DNA of 64,000 nt from Clavibacter sepedonicus (GTDB lineage: Bacteria > Actinomycetota > Actinomycetes > Actinomycetales > Microbacteriaceae), in contig NC_010407.1 of assembly GCF_000069225.1 (NCBI RefSeq), positions 1 to 64,000 of the forward strand. Reading direction: 5' to 3'. The notes below the pieces were generated by a model. That model made no database searches. It had not been told where the DNA came from and worked only from the letters and a program-made list of their open reading frames with translations. Below are positions 1-13,431 of this stretch, in pieces (position 1 is the first letter of the stretch; every line of letters begins with the position of its first letter). A program made the translations under genes and the position numbers.

Positions 1-1431
1 ATGTCCGACCGCTCCGACCCGACGCACGCGATCTGGCAGAAGGTGCTCGCCGCCCTCACCGCGGACGACCGCATCACGCCGCAGCTGCACGGCTTCATCA
101 GCCTCGTGGAGCCGAAGGGAGTGATGACCGGCACCCTCTATCTGGAGGTGCCCAACGACCTCACCCGCGGCATGCTCGAGCAGCGCATCCGCGTGCCCCT
201 GCTCAACGCCATCGGATCGCTCGACGAGGCGGCAGGCGTCAGCAACTTCGCCATCGTGGTGAACCCCGGGATCGCCCAGGACGCCTTCGCCCAGCACCCC
301 GAGCCGGCGGAGCAGCCGTACATCGAGACCCCGACCATCACGGCGCCCACCGACAACCCGGGCCTGCCGGCCTCACCCTCTCGCGGTGACTCGCGCCTCA
401 ACCCCAAGTACGGCTTCGACACCTTCGTGATCGGCGGATCCAACCGGTTCGCCCACGCCGCCGCAGTCGCCGTCGCCGAGGCACCGGCCAAGGCGTACAA
501 CCCGCTCTTCATCTACGGTGACTCCGGCCTCGGCAAGACGCACCTCCTGCACGCCATCGGGCACTACGCGATCAGCCTCTACCCCGGCATCCGCGTGCGG
601 TATGTGAGCTCGGAGGAGTTCACCAACGACTTCATCAACTCGATCGCGAACAACCGGTCGTCGCTGTTCCAGTCGCGCTACCGCGACAACGACATCCTCC
701 TGATCGACGACATCCAGTTCCTCCAGGGCAAGGACTCCACGCAGGAGGCCTTCTTCCACACCTTCAACACGCTGCACGACCACAACAAGCAGGTGGTCAT
801 CACGAGCGACCTGCCGCCGAAGCACCTGACGGGCTTCGAGGACCGCATGCGCTCGCGCTTCGAGTGGGGCCTCATCACCGATGTCCAGGCGCCGGACCTC
901 GAGACGCGCATCGCGATCCTGCGCAAGAAGGCGCAGAGCGAGAAGCTGCAGGTCCCGGACGACATCCTCGAGTACATGGCCACCAAGGTCACCTCGAACA
1001 TCCGCGAGCTGGAGGGCACGCTCATCCGGGTCACCGCGTTCGCGAGCCTGAACAAGACGCCCGTCGACCTGGCGCTCGTGCAGACGGTGTTGAAGGACCT
1101 GATCACGCTGGACGAGGACAACGTCATCGCGCCGGTCGACATCATCAACCACACCGCCGCCTACTTCAAGCTCACGGTCGACGACCTGTACGGCTCCTCC
1201 CGCTCGCAGGCTGTGGCCACCGCACGCCAGATCGCCATGTACCTGTGCCGCGAGCTGACCAACCTCTCGCTGCCGAAGATCGGCCAGCTGTTCGGCAACC
1301 GCGACCACACGACGGTCATGTACGCCAACAAGAAGATCACCGAGCTCATGAAGGAACGCCGCTCCATCTACAACCAGGTGACCGAGCTCACCAGCCGGAT
1401 CAAGCAGAACCACCGCTACGGCAAGATGTGA
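1..1431 (+). CDS. dnaA: Chromosomal replication initiator DnaA
   Basis: DnaA, 476 residues, binds DnaA boxes at oriC and opens the duplex in its ATP form. Domain I (about 1-90), a variable linker, the AAA+ domain III and the DNA-binding domain IV are all present. Walker A is GDSGLGKTH at residues 173-181, Walker B ends in the Asp pair 236-237, and the domain IV signature GNRDHTTVMYA starts at G432. The window opens exactly on the ATG, as in origin-numbered genomes, so its promoter and ribosome-binding site are outside. It reads toward the DnaA-box cluster and dnaN. Confidence 0.98.
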   Translation: MSDRSDPTHAIWQKVLAALTADDRITPQLHGFISLVEPKGVMTGTLYLEVPNDLTRGMLEQRIRVPLLNAIGSLDEAAGVSNFAIVVNPGIAQDAFAQHPEPAEQPYIETPTITAPTDNPGLPASPSRGDSRLNPKYGFDTFVIGGSNRFAHAAAVAVAEAPAKAYNPLFIYGDSGLGKTHLLHAIGHYAISLYPGIRVRYVSSEEFTNDFINSIANNRSSLFQSRYRDNDILLIDDIQFLQGKDSTQEAFFHTFNTLHDHNKQVVITSDLPPKHLTGFEDRMRSRFEWGLITDVQAPDLETRIAILRKKAQSEKLQVPDDILEYMATKVTSNIRELEGTLIRVTAFASLNKTPVDLALVQTVLKDLITLDEDNVIAPVDIINHTAAYFKLTVDDLYGSSRSQAVATARQIAMYLCRELTNLSLPKIGQLFGNRDHTTVMYANKKITELMKERRSIYNQVTELTSRIKQNHRYGKM

Positions 1432-1479
1432 CGCCGGCAGCCTGTGCGCCCACCAGCGGCGCGCACAGGAGACGACGCA

Positions 1480-1517
1480 GCAGGAGGGGTCGGACCATGA
1501 GGTCCGGCCCCTTCTGC
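1480..1517 (+). terminator. Hairpin terminator after dnaA
   Basis: A 17-base left arm (1480-1496) pairs with 1501-1517 across the loop ATGA with two imperfect positions. It lies 49 bases after the dnaA stop. A smaller hairpin, CCTGTGCGC with GCGCACAGG at 1441-1469, precedes it. Together they separate dnaA transcription from the origin region. Confidence 0.65.
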
Positions 1518-1624
1518 GTGCGTACGCCGAGCCAGGCCCCGCACCCACCCGACCCTCGACGCCGTCGGTGCCCTCCTGAACACGGCCGCGATGCGAGGAC
1601 AGAGTGCGTGAGAGGTCGGATCCG

Positions 1625-1870
1625 CTGTTCCCCACAGTGTGCACAGAGTGTGGATAACTGTGGAGAACCGCCGGAGTGGATGTGGGTTCGAGGACCCGGC
1701 CTGTGGAACCGGCCTCGTCGCGTCGCCGCCGTTCCGCCGAGTCCCCAGGCCGCTGCACACCCGTCCCACAACTTCCAGACGTGTAGTTCCCGCTCGATCA
1801 CGGGGACGCCGGGAGTTGTCCACAGATTCCACAGCGGTTAAGACTATTGATCCTTAAACCCTTCATTGGA
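1625..1870. other. oriC: oriC: DnaA-box cluster between dnaA and dnaN
   Basis: The 547-base dnaA-dnaN gap holds no gene. It contains a perfect DnaA box on the minus strand (TGTGGATAA, 1649-1657) and the actinobacterial-type box TTGTCCACA at 1816-1824. Imperfect copies surround them (CCCCACAGT near 1631, TGTGGAGAA near 1660, TTCCCACA-like sites near 1765, ATTCCACAG near 1826). An AT-rich patch at about 1837-1867 (GGTTAAGACTATTGATCC and following bases) is the likely unwinding element. The dnaA-oriC-dnaN order is the usual actinobacterial origin layout. Exact limits cannot be set from sequence alone. Confidence 0.82.
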
Positions 1871-1977
1871 TGTCGCCCAAGAACCTCAGGGTGTGGAGGG
1901 ATCGACGGTCGTGGGAGCCCCCGTCGGCACGGCTAGCATTGACCGACAAATCTTCCGCTCATCGAGGGGTCCACAAC

Positions 1978-3129
1978 GTGAAGTTCCAAGTCAACAGGGA
2001 CGTCTTCAGCGAGGCGGTGTCCTTCGCCGTCAAGCTGCTCCCGCAGCGCACGACCCTCCCGATCTTGAGCGGCGTGCTCATCGAGGCGACCGAGGACGGA
2101 CTGACGCTGTCGTCGTTCGACTACGAGGTCTCGGCGCGCACGCAGATCCAGGCCGACATCGAGGAGCCCGGACGCGTGCTGGTCTCGGGGCGTCTGCTCG
2201 CCGACATCGCGAACCGCCTGCCGAACGCCCCCGTGCGCTTCACCACGGAGGACTCGAAGATCACCGTCTCGTGCGGATCCGCGCACTTCACGCTGCTGAG
2301 CATGCCCGTCGAGGAGTACCCGACGCTCCCGCAGATCTCGGAGCAGTCCGGGCTCCTCCCGGCAGAGCAGTTCGCCGCCGCGGTCTCGCAGGTCGCCGTC
2401 GCCGCCTCCCGGGACGACGTGACGCCCGTCATCACCGGCGTGCAGCTCGAGGTGGGGGAGACCAGCCTCGGGCTGATCGCCACCGACCGCTACCGCGTGG
2501 CCGTGCGCGAGATCGACTGGGACGGCGGCGACTCCACGACGGACGGCACCAGCCGCACCGCCCTCGTGCCGGCCCGCACGCTGCAGGAGATCGGCAAGAC
2601 CTTCGGCCACAGCGGCACCATCTCCGTCGCGATCACGGACACCGACGACCGCCAGCTCATCGCGTTCAGCGCCGACAAGAAGACCGTGACGTCCCTGCTG
2701 ATCCGCGGCAACTTCCCGCCGGTCAAGCGGCTCTTCCCCGAGACGGTCGACAACTACGCGGTCATCAACACGGCCGACCTCATCGAGGCGACCCGCCGCG
2801 TCCAGCTCGTGCTCGAGCGCGAGGCCGCCCTCCGCTTCACCTTCACGATCGACGGGCTCACCCTCGAGGCCATCGGCTCCGAGCACGCGCAGGCGTCGGA
2901 GAGCATCGACGCCCTCCTGACAGGCGTCGACACCGTGGTGTCGTTGAAGCCCCAGTTCCTGCTGGACGGCCTCGGCGCCGTCCACTCCGAGTTCGTCCGC
3001 CTCTCGTTCACGAAGACGGACAACCCCAACAAGCCCGGCCCCGTGCTCATCACGAGCCAGTCCTCCAAGGACCAGGCCGGCGCTGACAACTACCGGTACC
3101 TGCTGCAGCCGAACCTGCTGCTGCGCTAG
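1978..3129 (+). CDS. dnaN: DNA polymerase III beta subunit (sliding clamp)
   Basis: The beta clamp, 383 residues, encircles DNA and tethers the replicative polymerase. The protein starts VKFQVNRDVF from a GTG at 1978, preceded by GAGGGG at 1964-1969. An ATG upstream at 1870 is in frame but would add 36 residues unlike the family, so it is rejected. The body shows typical clamp sequence (LPILSGVLIEA near the N-terminus, FPPVKRLFP in the middle, RYLLQPNLLL at the C-terminus). A TAGCAT at 1934-1939 could be its -10 box. The TAG stop lies inside the GCTAGA target of an IS481 insertion and was preserved. Confidence 0.97.
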   Translation: MKFQVNRDVFSEAVSFAVKLLPQRTTLPILSGVLIEATEDGLTLSSFDYEVSARTQIQADIEEPGRVLVSGRLLADIANRLPNAPVRFTTEDSKITVSCGSAHFTLLSMPVEEYPTLPQISEQSGLLPAEQFAAAVSQVAVAASRDDVTPVITGVQLEVGETSLGLIATDRYRVAVREIDWDGGDSTTDGTSRTALVPARTLQEIGKTFGHSGTISVAITDTDDRQLIAFSADKKTVTSLLIRGNFPPVKRLFPETVDNYAVINTADLIEATRRVQLVLEREAALRFTFTIDGLTLEAIGSEHAQASESIDALLTGVDTVVSLKPQFLLDGLGAVHSEFVRLSFTKTDNPNKPGPVLITSQSSKDQAGADNYRYLLQPNLLLR

Positions 3130-3130
3130 A

Positions 3131-4198
3131 TGTACTGGGTCATGACGTTGGTGACACTCGGGCCGCGGGCGTGAGCCCGTGGCTCGAGTGGATCCGTTCA
3201 GTGTTGTAGTGCTCGATGAAGGGGTCAAGCGCGTCGGCGCGGTGTTGGTTGCTGGTGAAGGGTTGCCGGTAGGCCCACTCGGTCGCGAGGGTCCGGTTGA
3301 AGCGCTCGACCTTGCCGTTCTGCCAGGGGCAGTGCGGGCGGATGAACTTCTGCCGCGCGCCCAGGTCCTGGACGGCGTTCTTGAACGCGGTCGAGTGCCG
3401 GTAGGCGAACGCGTTGTCCGTGATGACCCGCTCGATCCGGGTGATCCCGCGCCCGGCGAAGTACGCCGCTGCGCGGGCCAGGAACCCGGCCGCGGTCGCG
3501 CCTTTCTCATCGGGATGGATCTCCGCGTAGGCGAGACGGGTGTGGTCATCGACCGCGGCATGGACGTAATCGAACCCGATCCCGCGGCCGCGGACCTGCT
3601 CGCTGCGCCCGTGGACCCGCCAGCCGCCTCCGTCCGGGATCCTCCCGAGCTTCTTCACGTCCACGTGGATCAGATCACCCGGATGCTCGTGCTCATACCG
3701 GTGCGCCGTTGACCGGGATGCCCGGATCACGGCCCCGGTGACGGGGTCCAACCATGCCAACGGCGGCGCCCCGTGCCGGCGCAGGATCCGGGAGATCGTA
3801 CGGGATGGAACACCTGTCACCGGCGCCAGCCGCGCAGGACCCGCCCGCAACTGGGCCCGCGCTTCCAGCACGGCCCGTTCCCGCTCCGGGCTCGTTCGCC
3901 TCGGTACTGACCGGGGCCGCGATGACCGATCCGTCAGCCCTCGCAGCCCCTCGGCACGGAACCGGTTCACCCATCGATGCGCGCACTGCCGCGACACCCC
4001 CAGCTCCCGCGCGACGTGCGCGACCGGCCGACGATCCTCCACCACCCGCCGCACGAGGAGAACCCTCCCGTGAACCGTCAGACGAGCATTACCGTGGGAC
4101 ATCGAGGCCTCCTGGCGATGGTTGAACTGAACAGCTCCATCAAGCCAGGAGGCCTCTTCACACGCCCCGAAGTGTCACCAACGTCACGGCCGGGTACA
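3131..4198 (-). mobile_element. IS481-family insertion sequence, copy 1 (1068 bp)
   Basis: The element starts TGTACTGGGTCATGACG and ends in a matching inverted repeat whose last bases are GGGTACA. The inverted repeats are about 28 bases long. This copy has the most changed right end of the three (GTGACGTT-proximal substitutions). It is flanked by the 6-base direct repeat GCTAGA (3125-3130 and 4199-4204). It sits between dnaN and gnd, so any promoter once upstream of gnd is now 1 kb away. Copies at 29055 and 42736 have the same length and near-identical sequence. The form resembles Clavibacter IS1121/IS1122. Confidence 0.95.
3140..4102 (-). CDS. IS481-family transposase, copy 1
   Basis: A DDE transposase of 320 residues. 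An N-terminal helix-turn-helix (about residues 20-60, ARELGVSRQCAHRWVNRF) is followed by the rve integrase core. The catalytic triad is visible as D148 (HVDVK), D229 (VITDN) and E266 (GKVERFN). The ATG at 4102 follows AGGAGG with 5 bases between. That ribosome-binding site lies inside an inverted repeat (4104-4116 with 4144-4156). The reading frame is intact, so the element may be active. It differs from copies 2 and 3 at a few residues (A209 instead of T). Confidence 0.95.
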   Translation of the reverse strand: MSHGNARLTVHGRVLLVRRVVEDRRPVAHVARELGVSRQCAHRWVNRFRAEGLRGLTDRSSRPRSVPRRTSPERERAVLEARAQLRAGPARLAPVTGVPSRTISRILRRHGAPPLAWLDPVTGAVIRASRSTAHRYEHEHPGDLIHVDVKKLGRIPDGGGWRVHGRSEQVRGRGIGFDYVHAAVDDHTRLAYAEIHPDEKGATAAGFLARAAAYFAGRGITRIERVITDNAFAYRHSTAFKNAVQDLGARQKFIRPHCPWQNGKVERFNRTLATEWAYRQPFTSNQHRADALDPFIEHYNTERIHSSHGLTPAARVSPTS

Positions 4199-4223
4199 GC
4201 TAGACCGCGATCAAGGAGAGAAC

Positions 4224-5111
4224 ATGCACATCGGACTCGTCGGACTCGGCAAGATGGGCGCCCGCATGCGCGCGCGCCTCGAGGCGAACGGCATCGAGGT
4301 GACCGGATACGACACCAACCCCGACGTCTCCGACGTGGCCACCCTCGACGACCTCGCCGCCGCGCTGCCCACCCCCCGCCTCGTCTGGGTCATGGTCCCG
4401 GCCGGCAAGGTCACGCAGAACGTGGTGGGCGACCTCGCGCGGATCCTGGAGCCGGGCGACCTCGTGATCGACGGCGGCAACTCCAAGTTCACCGACGACT
4501 TCGCGCACGCGGGACTGCTCAAGGACAAGGGCATCGACTTCGTCGACGCCGGCGTCTCGGGCGGCGTCTGGGGCCTCGAGAACGGCTACGGCCTCATGGT
4601 CGGCGGACCCGTCGAGCAGGTCCAGCGCGCGATGCCCGTCTTCGACGCGCTCCGTCCCGAGGGACCCCGCGAGGAGGGCTTCGTCCACGTCGGCGACTCC
4701 GGCGCCGGGCACTACGCGAAGATGGTCCACAACGGCATCGAGTACGCCATGATGCAGTCGTTTGCCGAGGGCTATGAGCTCCTCGCGGCGCGCAAGGACA
4801 TCATCAAGGACGTCACGGGCACGTTCGAGGCATGGCAGCGCGGCACGGTCGTCCGCTCCTGGCTGCTCGAGCTCCTGGTCAAGGCGCTCAAGGAGGACCC
4901 GGGCTTCGAGGACATCGAGGGCTTCGTGCAGGACTCTGGCGAGGGCCGCTGGACCATCGAGGAGGCGCTTGACAACGCCGTCCCGATGCCCGCCATCAGC
5001 GCGTCGATCTTCGCGCGCTTCTCCTCCCGCCAGGAGGACTCCCCGGCCATGAAGGCCGTCGCGGCGCTGCGCAACCAGTTCGGCGGCCACTCGGTGCAGA
5101 AGAAGTCCTGA
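4224..5111 (+). CDS. gnd: 6-phosphogluconate dehydrogenase, decarboxylating (short form)
   Basis: Oxidises and decarboxylates 6-phosphogluconate to ribulose 5-phosphate in the pentose phosphate pathway. It has 295 residues, the short actinobacterial type rather than the roughly 470-residue enterobacterial type. The Rossmann motif GLGKMG is at residues 7-12. Family motifs PGDLVIDGGNS, GVSGGVWG and the active-site block KMVHNGIEY are present. AAGGAG at 4213-4218 precedes the ATG. The gene lies between dnaN and recF as in related Microbacteriaceae. IS481 copy 1 has cut it from dnaN, so gnd-recF must use a promoter in or next to the IS end. Confidence 0.95.
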   Translation: MHIGLVGLGKMGARMRARLEANGIEVTGYDTNPDVSDVATLDDLAAALPTPRLVWVMVPAGKVTQNVVGDLARILEPGDLVIDGGNSKFTDDFAHAGLLKDKGIDFVDAGVSGGVWGLENGYGLMVGGPVEQVQRAMPVFDALRPEGPREEGFVHVGDSGAGHYAKMVHNGIEYAMMQSFAEGYELLAARKDIIKDVTGTFEAWQRGTVVRSWLLELLVKALKEDPGFEDIEGFVQDSGEGRWTIEEALDNAVPMPAISASIFARFSSRQEDSPAMKAVAALRNQFGGHSVQKKS

Positions 5112-5118
5112 CCACCGG

Positions 5119-6345
5119 ATGATCGTCCGTCACCTCTCCCTGGGTGACTTCCGCAACTACACCCGCGCGGACGTCGCGCTCCTGCCCGGTGCCACCCTCT
5201 TCGTGGGGAGCAACGGGCAGGGCAAGACGAACCTGGTGGAGGCGCTGGGCTTCCTGAGCACGCTCGGGTCGCACCGCGTCTCCACCGATCAGGCGCTCGT
5301 CCGGCAGGGCGCGGAGTCCGCGGTGATCCGGGCGCTGCTCCAGCACGCGGGGCGCGAGCTCCGGGTCGAGGTGCAGATCAACCGCTCGGCCGCGAACCGG
5401 GCGCAGGTGAACGGCACGGCGACCAAGACGCGCGAACTGCCGCGGTACTTCTCGAGCGTGCTGTTCGCCCCCGAGGACCTGGCGCTCGTGCGCGGCGATC
5501 CGTCGGGTCGGCGCCGGCTGCTCGACCAGCTGCTCGTGCTGCGCACGCCTCGGCTCGCCGGGGTCCTGTCGGACTACGACCGGGCGTTGAAGCAGCGCAA
5601 CACCTTGCTCAAGTCGGCGCGTGCACGCGGGATGAAGGCCGACCAGTTGAGCACGCTCGACATCTGGGACGAGCGCCTCGTCGCGATCGGCTCGCAGATC
5701 ATCGCGGCGCGCGGTGCGCTGGTGGAGTCCCTCCAGCCGGAGCTGGCGCGCGCGTACCTGGCTGTTGCGGGATCCGACCACGGCCCGTCGGCGCGACCGG
5801 AGTTGAGCATCCTCGCGGACGACCCGGGGGAGGACGACGTCGCGGACGAGACCGGGGCACGCGATGGAGGGCGCTTCACGCGGACCGAAGACGTCGTTCC
5901 CGTCTTCACCGCCGCCATCGCGCGGATGCGACCCCGAGAGCTCGAGCGGGGGCTGACCCTGGTGGGCCCGCACCGCGACGATGTGCTCTTCCGGCTCAAC
6001 GGGTTACCGGCGAAGGGCTACGCCAGCCACGGTGAGTCGTGGTCGTTCGCTCTCGCGATCAAGCTGGCGTCGGCGGAGCTGCTGCGGCGCGACTCGCAGA
6101 CGGGGGACCCCGTGCTGATCCTGGACGACGTCTTCGCGGAGCTGGACCAGGCCAGGCGCGGGCGGCTCGCGGAGGCCGTCACCGGGTTCGAGCAGGTGCT
6201 CATCACCGCCGCCGTGTTCGAGGACGTGCCCGAGCACCTGGCGGCCAACGCCGTGCACATCCGGGCCGGCGCGATCGTCGAGTCGCCGACGCCGGCCTCG
6301 GCCTCCGAGCCGGCGTCGCCCGGCGAGGACGGGGGAGCGGCGTGA
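5119..6345 (+). CDS. recF: DNA replication and repair protein RecF
   Basis: RecF, 408 residues, is an SMC-like ATPase that helps load RecA at single-strand gaps. Walker A is GSNGQGKTN at residues 30-38, the signature region reads LTLVGPHRDDV, and the Walker B/D-loop block is LILDDVFAELD. The start is 7 bases after the gnd stop, so the two genes form an operon. The last roughly 20 residues (Ala/Ser/Pro-rich) are a variable tail. The next gene overlaps its stop. Confidence 0.97.
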   Translation: MIVRHLSLGDFRNYTRADVALLPGATLFVGSNGQGKTNLVEALGFLSTLGSHRVSTDQALVRQGAESAVIRALLQHAGRELRVEVQINRSAANRAQVNGTATKTRELPRYFSSVLFAPEDLALVRGDPSGRRRLLDQLLVLRTPRLAGVLSDYDRALKQRNTLLKSARARGMKADQLSTLDIWDERLVAIGSQIIAARGALVESLQPELARAYLAVAGSDHGPSARPELSILADDPGEDDVADETGARDGGRFTRTEDVVPVFTAAIARMRPRELERGLTLVGPHRDDVLFRLNGLPAKGYASHGESWSFALAIKLASAELLRRDSQTGDPVLILDDVFAELDQARRGRLAEAVTGFEQVLITAAVFEDVPEHLAANAVHIRAGAIVESPTPASASEPASPGEDGGAA

Positions 6346-6854
6346 TCCCCCGCGCACCCGACGGCGGTCCGATGCCCGAGTCGGAGGCGGTGGCCGTCTA
6401 CCGCCGGTTCCGCCGCGTGTTCGGCGACGCGTCCGTGCGTTCTCCCTCCGCGCGGAAGCGCCGTGAGCAGAAGGCGGGCAGCTCGCCGTTCCAGCCCGGG
6501 CGGGATCCCGACTCCCTGGGGAACGTGATGGACTCGCTCACCTCGCGGATGGGCTGGACGTCCTCCCTCTCGCAGGCCGAGCTCATGGCGGCATGGACGA
6601 CCATCGCCGGCGAGGAGACGGCCGTGCACTCGTCCCCCGTCGGCATCGAGGACGGCCTCCTGACGGTCGAGTGCGAGTCGACGGCGTGGGCGACGCAGCT
6701 CCGGCTCATGCGCGTGGAGATCACGACGCGGATCGCCGAGCGCTTCCCCGACGCGGGCATCCGGTCGATCCGCTTCCAGGGGCCGAACGCCCCGTCCTGG
6801 AAAAAGGGTCCCAGGTCGATCCCAGGGCGGGGCCCGCGCGATACCTACGGCTAG
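6342..6854 (+). CDS. dciA: DUF721 protein, DciA-type helicase operator
   Basis: A 170-residue DUF721 protein (start GTG at 6342; an alternative ATG is at 6372). DUF721 proteins next to recF/gyrB in actinobacteria correspond to DciA, which helps load the replicative helicase DnaB. That role is known for the family and not visible in the sequence. The conserved core is about residues 60-150 (LSQAELMAAWTTIAGEE and LRLMRVEITTRIAERF). The GTGA overlap with the recF stop implies coupled translation. Confidence 0.85.
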   Translation: MIPRAPDGGPMPESEAVAVYRRFRRVFGDASVRSPSARKRREQKAGSSPFQPGRDPDSLGNVMDSLTSRMGWTSSLSQAELMAAWTTIAGEETAVHSSPVGIEDGLLTVECESTAWATQLRLMRVEITTRIAERFPDAGIRSIRFQGPNAPSWKKGPRSIPGRGPRDTYG

Positions 6855-6931
6855 GGAGGCGAATCAAGGTCACCCCCGTCGCGAAAGCGCCGCAGCGGGC
6901 CGGATAGGAGGTGCGGAGCTTACTACTGCGA

Positions 6932-6937
6932 TAGAAT
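6932..6937 (+). promoter_or_regulatory. Possible gyrB -10 box (TAGAAT)
   Basis: The 189-base dciA-gyrB gap contains no gene. TAGAAT at 6932-6937 matches an actinobacterial -10 element, about 105 bases before gyrB. No convincing -35 is seen at 17 bases upstream. A gyrase promoter is expected here. Confidence 0.35.
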
Positions 6938-6986
6938 GAGGGGTCGCCCGCAGTCCAGGGACGACGGTCGGCGGATCACCTCGTGA

Positions 6987-9089
<2,103 letters not shown>

Positions 9090-9171
9090 TCGACCGGGCG
9101 GCGGCTCGGCCCCACGCTGACCGCCGCCCCATGCCGACCCCACGATCCACCGACCTCTGAACGGGACCTCC

Positions 9172-11824
<2,653 letters not shown>

Positions 11825-11832
<8 letters not shown>

Positions 11833-12232
11833 TGTCGCCGAGAAGCTCGCGAAGAAGTCGTCGCGAGCCACCACCACCAAGCAGGTGCGTCTCAAGCTCG
11901 TGTACGTCGACTTCTGGTCGGCGCTGAAGCTCGCGTTCCTCTTCTCCGTGGTGCTCGGCATCATCACCGTCGTGGCGACGTTCCTCATCTACGTCGTCCT
12001 GCAGACCACGAACGTGTTCGGCACGGTCGACCAGCTGTTCCAGGAGGTCTCCGGATCCGCGGACTTCTCCCTGCAGGACGTCTTCGGCCTGGGACAGGTG
12101 CTCGGGTTCGCCATCGTGGTGGCCGTCCTCAACATCGTCGTCGGCACCGTGCTTGGCGCCGTGGCCGCGCTGCTGTACAACCTCAGCGTGCGCATCACGG
12201 GTGGCGTCCTCGTCGGCTTCACCAACGCGTAG
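11825..12232 (+). CDS. DUF3566 membrane protein
   Basis: A 135-residue DUF3566 protein, the conserved membrane neighbour of gyrA in actinobacteria. A basic N-terminus is followed by two hydrophobic segments: about residues 36-65 ([20 protein letters not shown]) and about 95-130 ([20 protein letters not shown]). The ATG at 11825 lies inside the end of gyrA and follows AAAGGG. Its function is unknown. The position after gyrA and before tRNA-Ile/tRNA-Ala matches other actinobacterial origins. Confidence 0.9.
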
Positions 12233-12246
12233 CCGATTGGGAGAAA

Positions 12247-12278
12247 CGGGCAGGCGTACGGTAACGTGTACCTGCCCG
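12247..12278 (+). terminator. Hairpin after the gyrA operon
   Basis: CGGGCAGG at 12247-12254, extended imperfectly by CGTAC, pairs with GTACCTGCCCG at 12268-12278. It lies 15 bases after the DUF3566 stop and directly before tRNA-Ile. Confidence 0.6.
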
Positions 12279-12280
12279 AT

Positions 12281-12357
12281 GGGGATATAGCTCAGTTGGT
12301 TAGAGCGCTTCACTGATAATGAAGAGGTCCCAGGTTCAAATCCTGGTATCCCCACCA
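12281..12357 (+). tRNA. tRNA-Ile (GAT)
   Basis: The acceptor stem GGGGATA (12281-12287) pairs with TATCCCC (12347-12353). The anticodon arm is CTTCA-CTGATAA-TGAAG with anticodon GAT at 12315-12317. The T arm is CCAGG-TTCAAAT-CCTGG. A 3' CCA is encoded (12355-12357). Confidence 0.97.
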
Positions 12358-12437
12358 ACACCCCCGGATCCGCATGATCCGGGGGCAAGGCGGGAAACGA
12401 GCCGGTAGATCGTCAAGCGGTCCGAGGCTCGCCAATC

Positions 12438-12510
12438 GGGGTCATAGCTCAATTGGTAGAGCGCCTGCTTTGCAAGCAGGAGGTCCGGGGTTCGATTCCC
12501 CGTGACTCCA
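12438..12510 (+). tRNA. tRNA-Ala (TGC)
   Basis: The acceptor GGGGTCA pairs with TGACTCC. The anticodon arm is CCTGC-TTTGCAA-GCAGG with anticodon TGC at 12471-12473. The T arm is CCGGG-GTTCGATT-CCCCG. No CCA is encoded. The Ile-Ala pair after gyrA is the standard actinobacterial arrangement. Confidence 0.97.
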
Positions 12511-12615
12511 CATCACACCCGACACCGGGTCACGCTCCAGCTGGGGCCCTGCTTCCACTGGCTCGTCGCCGCGGACAGCCGTTCATCCGAGGGTCGTATC
12601 GCGGCGTCGCCGGAA

Positions 12616-12657
12616 CGACGAAGGCCCGGGCACCTTTCGGTGGCCGGGCCTTCGTCG
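12616..12657. terminator. Bidirectional terminator
   Basis: Two 19-base arms (12616-12634 and 12639-12657) around the loop TTTC, with one mismatch. It separates the plus-strand tRNAs from the minus-strand gene ending at 12684. Confidence 0.8.
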
Positions 12658-12683
12658 GATCCCGAGGGATCGAGGAGCGGTGA

Positions 12684-13322
12684 TCAGCTCGCGGGCTGGT
12701 CCTTCGCGGTCGCGTCGACGGCCTCGGGCTCGTCGTCGGCGATCCACAGGTCGTCGTCCGCGCGGAACGTCTGGTACAGCGCATAGCCGACGCCGCCGAC
12801 CACGACGACGCCGAGCGCGATGAGGGCGACGCCGCCGAAGCCGAGGCCCTTCTTCGCGGGAGCCACCTGCGGGACGTAGCGGCCCACATAGGAGCGGCCG
12901 TTGTCGACGTAGTGCTTGCCGAACTCCTGCGCCTTCGAGGAGACCTTGCCGGCCTTCTTGACCGCGTCCTGCACCTGCTTGCTGTTGCGGATGCCCTCGG
13001 TCGCGGCGACCGCGGATCCGGCGGCACCGGCGACGGCCGGCAGGACGGTGTGCGTGAAGCCCTTGTAGGCCGAGTCGGCCGCGGCGCGGACGCGCTCGGC
13101 GCCGGCCTCGTAGCTGGGACGGATGTGGTCGTCGACGCCGCGCTTGACGGCGGGGACGACGTGCTGGTCGGAGAGCTTGCGGGCGGTGTGTGCGGCCTCG
13201 GCCACGACGACGTTGGCCCGGTCGAGGACCTCGCGCTGCTCCTTGAGGACGGCGGCCGCGTGGGTGCGGAGCTTCGCCAACTCCTTCTTGTTCTTGCGTG
13301 ACAGACCCAAGGGGACCTCCAT
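12684..13322 (-). CDS. Conserved hypothetical single-pass membrane protein
   Basis: I do not recognise a named family. The protein has 212 residues from the ATG at 13322. It has a basic N-terminus (SRKNKKELAKLRTHAAAV), a long alanine-rich helical middle and one membrane segment near the C-terminus (about GVALIALGVVVVGGVGYALY). An acidic tail, with many Asp/Glu after TFRADDD, follows. The start is uncertain: GGAGG sits just inside this ATG and would serve a TTG at 13310 (LGLSRKNKK) better. It is monocistronic and bounded by the terminator at 12616-12657. Confidence 0.75.
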   Translation of the reverse strand: MEVPLGLSRKNKKELAKLRTHAAAVLKEQREVLDRANVVVAEAAHTARKLSDQHVVPAVKRGVDDHIRPSYEAGAERVRAAADSAYKGFTHTVLPAVAGAAGSAVAATEGIRNSKQVQDAVKKAGKVSSKAQEFGKHYVDNGRSYVGRYVPQVAPAKKGLGFGGVALIALGVVVVGGVGYALYQTFRADDDLWIADDEPEAVDATAKDQPAS

Positions 13323-13431
13323 CGGTGTGATTTCGCCAGGAATCCCAGTCTGGCACGGGTGCCTCCGCGGGCAAACACGACGGAGCCTGTGCGTCCGCCG
13401 AGTCCCAGCTCCGCCGTGAGACCATTGCCCC

